60,000 bases of DNA from Apostichopus japonicus. Its lineage: Eukaryota; Echinodermata; Holothuroidea; Aspidochirotida; Stichopodidae. Location of the stretch: contig NC_092577.1 of assembly GCF_037975245.1 (NCBI RefSeq), positions 25,295,398-25,355,397 on the forward strand, given 5' to 3'. A program made the translations under genes and the position numbers. Below, in pieces: positions 45,701 through 54,568 of this stretch. Below the pieces are notes generated by a model. The model made no database searches, had not been told where the DNA came from, and saw only the letters and a list, made by a program, of their open reading frames with translations. The number at the start of each line of letters is the position of its first letter. Position 1 is the first letter of the stretch.

Positions 45701-46039
45701 TTTGAGCAAGACAATGAACATCTGGAATCTACTGTCATCCAAAGACTAAAAGAAGTGAAGAGACATTCCCAAGCCCTCACAGTCAAAAGGATTACAATAT
45801 CCAGGGATGTACCAGTAAACTTTGCATCAACACTTGAGTTTCTTACAAATATCACAAGAAGTCTGTTCAACACCAACTTTTCAGTGTGCCACCTTGGGAA
45901 ACAATGTACACATCCTCAGAGGAACAGAAAGATGGCATTTTGCGAAGGTGATTGCCAGGATTGGTTTGATGTTGCATGTGTGAATGAAGGAGGAAAGCTT
46001 CCAAAGCACTTCCTATGTGAGAGTTGCCGCTCTAAATAA
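42779..46039 (+). pseudogene. MULE transposase with SWIM finger, Ulp1/C48 protease and PHD-like finger
   Basis: The exon starts after a strong acceptor (CCCATCTTTTAACAG). Part 1 (to 43781) ends with the first catalytic block, LYLSYDTTFNIGDFYMSVLL. After a one-base frameshift near 43775, part 2 reads FFRLFCHQYPSLAAKCLPIV, TDREKANEKAI, LHCWKHILSDVKFWV and NTSESFNAVLKRL, supplying the second Asp and the Glu of a MULE DDE core. A SWIM finger follows (CSCPARRTCIH). Near 44890 the frame shifts again into part 3 (stop 46039), a C48/Ulp1 fold with H (NSSHWVLIIV), D (LLYLDSLHG) and Q/C (QPNGWDCGVHVL). A PHD-like tail follows (FCEGDCQDWFDVAC, FLCESC) in which Asp replaces the usual His. The fused protein could cut SUMO-like modifiers while transposing. 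Two frameshifts make this copy suspect. Confidence 0.8.
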
Positions 46040-46819
46040 TCCGTTACATCAGCAAAATTTGGTAAGCAGTTTCCATACAGTTGTCATGAACATTAATGGT
46101 GGTGCAAATCTAGACAGAGTCGATATAGCCACATTCAATGACAATATTTATCTTGGTGCATGTGTATAAATGTGTACTGTACACATGCTAAGGGAGCCAA
46201 CACATGGTAGGCACAATAACATTAATGGCAACATTTAAAATTGTACGGAAAAACTTTTTGTTTGCTTGTTGAAAGGATGGTTCTGGGGCCTCCAACGCTT
46301 CTCAGACACAACGTGAGTCAGAATCAGTTTTAAGAAATGTTTGAAGATTTATAGAAAATGACATCCTTAATCTGCACACTTGACTGGATACCTTAACCAC
46401 TTTACCAAAATGCTCTCAACACTTCATGCATTGTGAAACACCAAGAGTATATTATTACCTTACGAAAGCCTCTGATTTCACAACCGACACCAACATATAT
46501 CATTATTCCTACCATACTTACAATGTTAATGTTAATTGTTGTCAAAAGGTCACAATGAAATCTGACTTGGCTCAAAATATTTAATCCTGGCAGTAAACTA
46601 TAATCAGTTGTAATATCAATCCATTGATTCGTTCAGCTTGAGCTTGCAGGATACATTATATATATGTATTCAATTTTAAAGAACACTTTTGTGACATGAT
46701 GAAAATGTTGAGGATCCGTTTATACCTTTCAAAAAGGAAACGCATGAGAATTTGCAATTCGGCGTAGTATATATAAAAATATTTTAACATAATATATTAG
46801 AACAGCTAAAGCATTATAT
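46040..46819. other. No gene seen; likely 3' region of the MULE-type gene
   Basis: AT-rich sequence. I looked for MULE terminal inverted repeats here and upstream of 7755 and 42779 and found none that convinced me. Confidence 0.4.
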
Positions 46820-47330
46820 TTTAACTCAAAGTTTGATCAATATAAGGGAAACATAAAAGGGACATGGAGAGTAATAAACCAATGAGAACAATGTCAAGGT
46901 AACAGACACAACTGGTATGCTAACACATTTAATAATTGTTTTGTAAACATGGGTAATAACTTAGTATCTAAGATTAATGATACAGGTATAGGTATTGAAA
47001 GTTTTTTAAAGGGATCTTTTGAAAATTCTTTTTTTCTTTTTCCTACAAGCTTAGGTGAGATCATCAAAATTGTAAATAATCAAGGATAATAATAAGGCAG
47101 CCTCAAGGCAGCCAGTTTGATAATATTAAGGGTAGTATTATAAATTTAAAAAAGGTGTATGGACGTGGTTGGTGAACCCCTTGTCCATATCTTCAACCTT
47201 TCGCTTAGTTCAGGAGTAGTACCTCAAAATTTAAAAATAGTTGAAGTCCTGCTACTATATAAATCAGGTGATGTTACAGATGATAAAAATTCTACACCTA
47301 TTTCTTCAATCACTACCGTGATCTACAGTG
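46820..47330 (+). pseudogene. Decayed reverse-transcriptase fragment (CR1/L2-like)
   Basis: With several frame breaks the text reads NKNSVSKI-like residues, FLFPTSLGEIIKIVNNQG, AASFDNIKGS, then an open part with GEPLVHIFNLSLSSGVVPQN and LKIVEVLLLYKSGDVTDDKN, followed by TPISSIT. HIFNLSLSsGvvPxxLKIxxVxPlyKsGd and the RPIS-like block are RT fingers motifs of CR1/L2/Jockey-type LINEs. Only this region remains. Confidence 0.65.
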
Positions 47331-47639
47331 TCATTCTTGGTCCTATAACAAACATGGTCTACACAACGACGGTTTTCTGATTAAAGCTACAATTCTCATT
47401 ACTTAATCCACAACGTTCACTTATCGGTTATGGTTGGCCAAGTTTGGCCCAAAGTCCCCCAAACTTATGGATGGAGATGACATCAAGCTGCATTTCGTTC
47501 AATAATAAAATCGGAGTGCTAAATAAATAATGGGTCAATATACCTATCAATCATGAGTGGTTAATCAATGAGGTCATTAGACCCGACTGACGAATTGCTC
47601 TTTGGATAACTAGCATGAAAGAAGAGACGTTAGTGCATG

Positions 47640-48940
47640 TGGAAATGGTGGAGAAGGCGTCCTTGATAGTAGTGTTGCTTGTCCATGCAAGTATATACCC
47701 ATTGATTTTGTTTCATTTCATGCAATATATTACGCATAATCAATATGGAAATGAAGACGCTCAACAAAACCACGTTATCCGACCACATTGACGGTTTGCT
47801 CCACTGTTCTGGGTAGCACATAGGGTATAAGGGTCCTTAAACATCAATCGAGTGTATAGGAATTAAGGGGGGGGGGGGAACCCGTCCTTGATAGTTTCTT
47901 GGTTTGTCCGCCTACCCCTCGATTTTGTTTCATTTGGAGCATTTTGGTTATAAATGTTGAATATCGACACTCAACAAAACCCGGTTTTCCGACCACATTG
48001 ACGGGTTGCTCCACTATTCTGGGTAGCATATAGGGTAGAAGAGTCCTTAAACATTAATTGAGTGTATTGGAATTGAGGGGGGGGGGGAGGCGACCCGTCC
48101 TTGATAGTTTCTTGGTTTGTCCGCCTACCCCTCGATTTTGTTTCATCTGAGCATTTTGCTTATAAATGTTGAATATAGACACTCAACAAAACCCGGTTTT
48201 CCGCCCACATTGACGGGTTGCTCCATAAATCTGGATAGCCGGTAGATGGAGGAGTCCTCAAATAACAATTTGGTATATTGGAATAGGTGGAGCAACCCGT
48301 CCTTAATAGTTTTTTGGCTTGTTCATATACCCCATTCATTTTGTTTTATTACGCGCTATGCATTGTGATTATTCAATGTTGAATAAGCGCTTAGCATCAA
48401 CAGTTTTTCCGAACCCCTCTGACGGCTTGCTCCACTATTTTGTATGGCTAGTAAGACAGAAGAGTCCCTAAGGAACTATTTGGAATATTAGAATTAGTGG
48501 AGCAACCCGTCCTTGATAGTAGTTTGCTTGTCCATGTACCACCTCAATTGTGTGTCATTTCGCGCAATAGGTATGCATATATAGTAGCTTAAATATGAAG
48601 GGGAAAAAACCATGTTAAACACGTTTTTCGAACCCATTCACAGATTATTCCACAATTTTGCAAAAGTAGTATGATAAAAGAGTCTCTAAGGAACAATTTC
48701 ATATATTGGAAGTGGTGGAGCAATCCGTCCTTGATAGTGGTTTTGCTTGTCCATGTAGGCCTACCCCTTTGATTGGTTTCATTTTGCACATTATTGCGCT
48801 TGTTAAATGTCGAAAAAAAGACAATCAGCGAAAACAGTTTTGTCTGACCCAATAAACGGATTGCTGCTCCATTTTGGTTCCTTTACGAACAATTTGGTAT
48901 AGGCCTATTGAAATTGTTGGAGCAACCCGGCCGTCCTTGA
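47640..48940. repeat. Tandem array of about 200-225-bp units with internal inverted arms
   Basis: Seven units start at CCCGTCCTTGATAG-like positions: 47656, 47881, 48094, 48296, 48506, 48724 and 48926, spaced 202-225 bp. Each also holds ACGGGTTGCTCCAC, the reverse complement of GTGGAGCAACCCGT at the next unit start. Single units could therefore fold or are MITE-like pieces with 15-bp inverted ends. Conserved text includes TTTTGTTTCATTT and CTCAACAAAACCCGGTTTTC. Two units carry G runs of about 11. Similarity is highest between the second and third units. Confidence 0.8.
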
Positions 48941-49249
48941 AATTTTTCCTTTCCCATACTTTTGTTTTAAGCGTTTTTATTTCATTTCGCACATTAACAC
49001 TTTAGTATTAAATGACGAGTTTTCATATATATACCCACCGTACATCTGTCATAACCTTTCATGAAATGTCACGTAACATGAACAGTGAGTATGGTATGTA
49101 CACGAAAGCGCGTAAGTAGCTTTGCACGTACAGATAAATCGTACAACTTTCAGTACAGCGCTACTCACTATTAATATGCTGTAACTTTTCGTTGGACGTT
49201 CACTAACAAAACAGAAGGCACGTTCTTCAAGCAATCAAGGGTACGGAGA

Positions 49250-51076
49250 GTTCACTTCAGTTCTCGTGGAGTGCGGACGTGTTGTCGGCTGCTCTCCAGC
49301 TTTCGTTGACCACACCTTTATTGTGTTTTTACGTTGGTTCTTCATTAGTTTACAGTTTGTTTTAGTGTAGTTTGTGTATAGGTGCGTGGCTTTGCCACAC
49401 CCCTAGCTGTCATGGCGGCTCGCCGTGACAGCAAAATCGTATTGTTGAGTTTTTCGGGGGAGGCTAAGGTCGTCCCCGTACAAGTTTTTTTCAGTTTTGC
49501 GTTCTGTTGGTTTAAAGGTCACTGGAGAGGTTGACGCGCTTCAGCGTAAACCTCTCCGGGGTATGAATTGTTTTGATGTACGGTTTACCTCGGAGGCTGC
49601 CCGCGTCCGAGGCGTCCATGTGTTGGAGGGAGTTGAGGGACTGAAGGTCACACCGTATGACAGTTCGGTGTGGGTGACAGTCCTCCATCTCCCTCTGGAC
49701 ATGTCTGAACAGGTTGTTGTGCGGACACTGGGGCGTTTTGGGAAAGTGACCGGCTACGAGGAGCCGGAATTCCTTGAATGTAAAGGTGTCAAGACCGGGA
49801 CTAGACGAGTTAGAATCGAACTCAAGTCCGATATCCCCTCTACCTTGTGGGCTAATGGGCACAGGGCCCACATTGCATACCCGGGCCAGCCTCGCACTTG
49901 TTGGAGGTGTGGGCTGGAAGGGCATGAGGCCAGGTTGTGCCCGAACAAGCGGTGTAGCCGCTGTTTACAGGTCGGGCATACCCTGGCCGAGTGTAAAGGG
50001 GATATCGTTTGCAACTCGTGTGGGAAAACGGGCCATCTCGCCCGTTTATGCCCAGACCGCTCATACGCCGCGAGAGTGGCTACGGACGTGGTTCAAGCGG
50101 TCCCTGTCCCGGCCTCTGACACCGTACCACATGATGCTCCTGTCATCGCCCCAGTGTCCGACACTAGCGCCCCGATGGAGGCTTTGTTCCCCCTTTCGTG
50201 TCCGACCTCTCCCCTGATCGAACTTGCCGAGACTGCCAGCCTGCCCACTGAGGCAGAGCAGGACAAAACGGCGGAGATGGTACTAGCGGAGTGGCACGCG
50301 GCGCAGGATGCCGCTTGTACTGGTTCACCGGTAGCTACGCCCGCTATCGGTGATACTAGTCGGGCCCCGATTCAACCGGCCCAAGAGACATTAAGTGGCC
50401 CAGATTCTGACTCGCCAATGGAGGACTGCACTACAGCCTTATTAGTTGTGGCTAAGGAGTCCTCCGATTGGTTTGATGAGACAAAACAGGCCACTGATCT
50501 CATTGACTCGAGTGGCCCTTCCACCCTACCCGCAGCCGCTTCCGCTAGACCGGACACGATGGTCGCTAGTGGACCTCCTGTTCCTGACAGGGAGGTCCAC
50601 TCGATCAAGGTTGACGAGGAGTTAAGAACTCTGCTCCCTCGTAAGAAAAGGGGGAATACTGTTAGGGGCTTGAAAAGACCCGTATTGGGAAAATTTCGCA
50701 GGTAATGCGCAGGCCTGTCGTCTGCTGTCGGGACGGCGTGCCCCGGATGAATTTTGGAGTTAGTTGGTTCTTATGTGTGGGGTGGGGGGGGTTGTGTGGT
50801 CCTTACATAATATGGGTTGGGGGTTTTCTGTTTGTGGTTTGGTGTTGGCTTTTTGGGGCTGGTTTGTGGAGCTTTATTGTTTTGGTTCTGTTAGCCTTTG
50901 AGTCCGTGTCCTTTTCACGTCACGTTAAACGCTATATTTTATTCATTTGTGGGTTAGTGAGAGATTTCTGTTTGTGGGTTTTCAGTTGGGTTTTTGGTGT
51001 TTATTAAACAGACTGGGATTGTTTTTGGTTTTGTTGACCTTTGGTCCGTGTCCGTTTCTTTGCACGTAAAAAGCAC
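49250..51076 (+). mobile_element. Complete ORF1-only Tx1-like retroelement with 12-bp target duplication
   Basis: AGGGTACGGAGA flanks the unit at 49238-49249 and 51077-51088. It has a 5' leader with the head CGTGGAGTGCGGACGTGTTG, an ORF1 (49411-50705) and a roughly 370-bp GT-rich 3' UTR ending GCACGTAAAAAGCAC. No endonuclease or RT is present and there is no gap where one was lost: the reverse-strand copy at 4265-6025 has the identical ORF1 to 3' UTR junction. It therefore spread in this shortened form, like mammalian HAL1 elements, using enzymes from another LINE. The 3' UTR holds two versions of its own terminal module about 150 bp apart. Confidence 0.9.
49411..50705 (+). CDS. ORF1 zinc-knuckle protein of the ORF1-only element
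   Basis: ATG at 49411 gives MAARRDSKIVLLSFSGEAKV, then VPVQV. A run of seven Ts near 49486 puts the remainder one base out of frame. The 402-codon frame from 49497 is open to 50705. It contains GEVDALQRKPLRGMNCFDVR and SVWVTVLHLPLDM with LGRFGKV, which may be an RRM-like fold. Three CCHC knuckles follow (CWRCGLEGHEARLC, CSRCLQVGHTLAEC, CNSCGKTGHLARLC), then a long acidic Pro/Ser/Thr region and a basic tail (LLPRKKRGNTVRGLKRPVLG). The decayed copy at 4.6-5.9 kb is continuous across the T-run region, so one extra T is likely a mutation or assembly slip. Role: binds element RNA in a retrotransposition particle (family knowledge). Confidence 0.85.
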
Positions 51077-51359
51077 AGGGTACGGAGAAGTAAAAAGGAT
51101 CCCCTTCAATACACACAAACTAGTGGAGCGAATCCGTCAGTCGTTACAATTCTTCACGGTGTCTATTTCGTGGCACGGTAATGAGACACTCTGTGAAGTG
51201 TCATTTGTTAATTCTATGCTTACGCGTTCCGTCGTTCCGTTCCGTTAGTGTTCCGCGTTTTACCAACGTCCTTCCACAAGACCTCTTCCAATTGCCCTAG
51301 ATTCTGATTTGGTCTCTTTAGTAGTTCAGTTGATAGTCCAAACTAGCAGTCCATTATAT

Positions 51360-51465
51360 ATATTTTTCTGTTTGTGGGTTTCAGTTGGGTTTTTGGTGGT
51401 TGTTATACAGACTGGGATTGTTTTTGGTTATGTTGACCTTTGGTCCGTGTCCGTTTTCTTGATGA
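51360..51465 (+). mobile_element. Isolated 3' UTR fragment of the ORF1-only family
   Basis: Matches the last 110 bp of the 49250-51076 element (TTTCTGTTTGTGGGTTTCAG, GGGTTTTTGGTGGTTGTTA, ACAGACTGGGATTGTTTTTG, GACCTTTGGTCCGTGTCCG) but stops before the GCACGTAAAAAGCAC tail. It lies 290 bp after the complete element in the same orientation and directly abuts the exon-like block at 51466-51586. Confidence 0.7.
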
Positions 51466-51586
51466 AATGCCCAACCAACATGGAAACCATAGTGGGTCTG
51501 TCTTTCTTCGTGAGAAACTTATTGGCAAGCACGGCTTTGATGACATCTTTTCCAGCCTGTGTTTCACTTAGAATTTTCATGGCAGC
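51466..51586 (-). CDS. Candidate exon of an unrecognised gene, abutting a retroelement fragment
   Basis: After a good acceptor (CTTATGCTCCACAG) the minus strand reads AAMKILSETQAGKDVIKAVL, ANKFLTKKDRPTMVSMLVGH, then FIK. The 3' UTR fragment of the ORF1-only family begins immediately after, so no donor is visible and the exon may be cut by that insertion. Composition and codon pattern look genuinely coding. The family is not recognised. It could belong with the minus-strand exon at 22625-22716. Confidence 0.4.
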
Positions 51587-53047
51587 CTGTGGAGCATAAG
51601 AGGTTAAAGGTAAATTTTGCCACAGGAGAGTACAAAATCAAAATATGTAGCTAAAAACCTATTTTTGTAGTCACAAAACTCATTTTCAAAACTTACATGG
51701 CCAGTTACATGGATTACAATCCCATGACCTATGGCTTCACACATCAGTCATATACATATATAACAAATGTTTCAAACAAAAGTTGATTAGAAATGAATTT
51801 GGGTGAATTATTATTGTGCAGTAGTTAAGTGCAATGAATGCTGAATTTAATGTGACAAGAATGAGAGTAACAGAGGTGGGTGGGGGAGTGGGGGAAGTGT
51901 TTAAATGACAGGGCTCAAGGTAATTTTCAAAAGGGGCAAAAGGCATGACGGCGCGATTTCAAAGACACACGATGGCACAACAATCCCTAAATAAGTTCAT
52001 TCAAAATAGTGTTACATTAAAGCAATAGGTACCTTGCTAATTGTAATAAATTTGACAATTTTCTTTTTCCCAAAAAGAGCACGAGTGGCACATGCAAGAG
52101 GACATTGACACATTTTGTGCCATCAGTGAGGTCCCATTATGAGGGGCATAGTGACATGTTTCAGGGAAAATGAAGGGCACGACGGCAAGGCCATCGGTGC
52201 TGTCGTACTTTTCAAGCCCTGAAATTAGGTTCCATGCTTCATATCGTTCAAATCTCTGTGCAATTTGTTTTCTTGATCTTGAAATATACTTGTTCTCCAC
52301 AACATAACACATCTGCAGTGATTAGTCCATTGAATCCACCAATTGTTTACAGATTGAAATCGTTTCCCCAGTAAGCACCCAGTGATGCCAAAGGTATTGT
52401 TGAAGTAAGATCCACAAATGAGAACAGTAACTTTACAAACATGACTGCGTTTCGCCGTTTCAATGTTGGGACCCAAAATGAGGTGGTTAAAGGTTTTGGT
52501 CCTCATGGCAGACATCCGTGCTGTTTAGTTTCATCTTCAGAAATGGATTCTGTGCTTCCAGTATCATCAGCGAGGAAGACTGTTGGGATGCAAGTTTGGC
52601 GACATCCCAGGATTGTGCATTTGTTACTCACTGAGAGGAGACAGTACTGAGGCTGCCTTGAACTGCAAAAGAGCATGACAAAAAAAAAAAACCCCATTAA
52701 TCAGTAATTGGTGTGCATTTTAGTGGTTAATTAACAGTGTTATTGTTAATAAACAGTCTGGAATTTAGTTGAATAAGAAACTCAGCTTTGCGTTGTCCAT
52801 CATTCAGCTAAATTTAGAGTCTCGACTGTTTATTTCCCAGTAAGTCTTGTAGATGCTGTTTATTCCCGAAATATTCAAATTTATGAACACTGCTATACGT
52901 TCCTTTTTAGACAAGATTGAAGGTGGGTATGATGTACCAGGCTTGGTCTTCTTCACTGTGACACTTTAGAAGATGCAGTGGACGCCAAGACAGTAGCTCG
53001 CATAATTGTTTCACAACTAGTGGCTAGTGGCTAACTTCGTGGCTTTC
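51587..53047. other. No confident gene
   Basis: Open stretches at 52225-52515 and 52503-52660 (minus) have some protein-like composition (KCTILGCRQTCIPTVFLADD) but run into stops and lack matched splice sites. Nothing else is recognised. Confidence 0.4.
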
Positions 53048-53095
53048 GTGGAGTGCGGACGGGTTTTTCTGTCTCGCTCTCCACCTATGCCATGG
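53048..53095 (+). mobile_element. Orphan 5' head of a Tx1-like element
   Basis: CTTTCGTGGAGTGCGGACGG followed by GTTTTTCTGTCTCGCTCTCC matches the 5' heads at 49268, 58728, 20520 and 6015, but the similarity ends after about 50 bp. LINE remnants normally keep 3', not 5', sequence. Confidence 0.55.
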
Positions 53096-54568
53096 GCCCC
53101 CCACATTTCGGTGAGTGGGGAAAACAATATCAAATGTCCCCCCTATTTGGTTAGGGCTTACACATCTCAATATTCATATCATCGAATATTAGAAGCTAAA
53201 TTCTATGAAAAGTGACCGAGATTTTTCACGTCAGTAGACCTGCCACTTTGTCTGTTTGTTGCGACGAGCGAAACTTGAAATCGAAACCACAAGCTGTGTG
53301 CGGATAACGGTGCGGCCAGAGCGTACAACTAGTCCAAGAAGTATGCCCTCTATTCGAAGAAGCGCGAAATTGAAACTTCCGAATGTTGCAACCTGTGTAT
53401 GACCGTGTGACCACGTTGACACGACCACAGAATAGGATATTCGAAAGGTAGGTAGTTTCTAACTATTATCTGCTGTTATCTCTAATATTCTTGTTCATAG
53501 GCCTTGAATTATTAGGCGCTATTGTGGGTCCTGAATAGGTATTGTGTTATTCGACGCGACTGTTACAACAAACGTGGTATAGCATGAAACAGTGAGCTAT
53601 GTCTGATCGGTCTGCTTTCCGCGAACATTCAGTCCGTCATAACCGTAGGTCATATTGAACTTAGGCCCGGACCGTCAGAGAGTTAGCTCTTTCAAAGCCT
53701 AACTTTTGGGAAGAGGAGGTGACTGACAGGTTAAGTGACATCTAGACATTGCACGCAGTTACCAATTTTTAGGACCTTCATAGATATCATTATCCGGCCT
53801 AGTCATAAACTAGTAGCCTACCGGACATTGCTCATTATGGAGTAGGCTAGGCCCATTGTGCAGCTGGGTAGCAACTTTAATGTAACTGGTATAGCCTACA
53901 TTTGGTTCACCATAAATCGATCCACTGTCCAAGAGTGTCACAAGGTCCTAAAATGAAACTGCTCCAGTGCCTTAGTCAGTGAGAAATGCAGGGGGGGGGG
54001 GCAGCGAACACATTGCATTTTCAGTAATTCAAGAAAGGTCTTCGAGAAAGGTTTTAATAATGTTATTTATGCAGTCCTCACAAGAGCGGGACAATATTTT
54101 TATGCCCTTACGATAGCCTACATCTACCCGTTAGCAACCACCTCTAAAACTACTTAAGCTCGGATCCTAGGAATACGTCAGGACCAGAATTGTAAATGTG
54201 GCGGCCCTGGGCATGGATCTGTGTGGGACCCTCAAACAGGCATTGACTCCTCGTGGCAAATGGTATGATTGACCTGACACACATGCACCTACTAGCCTAC
54301 TGTCAGTTGGCACAGATCTACACAGCTTTAAGCTAGACAGCCCTTTCAGTCGCCCTGGAACGAATGTATATATCCTAGACTGTGGGCCCATTGGTATGGG
54401 GCCCCTGGACACGTGCCCCGCTAAAACCGGTCTGTCCATACAATGGCGGTGTTACTGTCGGGGTGGGAACATAAATGTTTGATAGATATACCCCCTCCCT
54501 CTTCTGACCTGAGGAGGAGCGTGCATAAAAGCGATGTGTACGGTATTGATGTGTCGTTTCTTAAACAG
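53096..54568. other. No gene seen; presumed upstream region of the OTU gene
   Basis: No exon recognised. A run of about 10 Gs near 53991. TTTCTTAAACAG directly before the ATG at 54569 looks like an acceptor, so a non-coding first exon may lie in this stretch. Confidence 0.4.

Noticed and set aside
49512-50064. Minus-strand open frames within the 49-51 kb element
   Set aside because: Shadows of the ORF1 coding strand, with the same GC-rich codon pattern read backwards. The zinc knuckles are clearly on +.
52225-52660. A two-part minus-strand gene with cysteine-rich text
   Set aside because: The frames end in stops without matched splice sites, and no motif is convincing.
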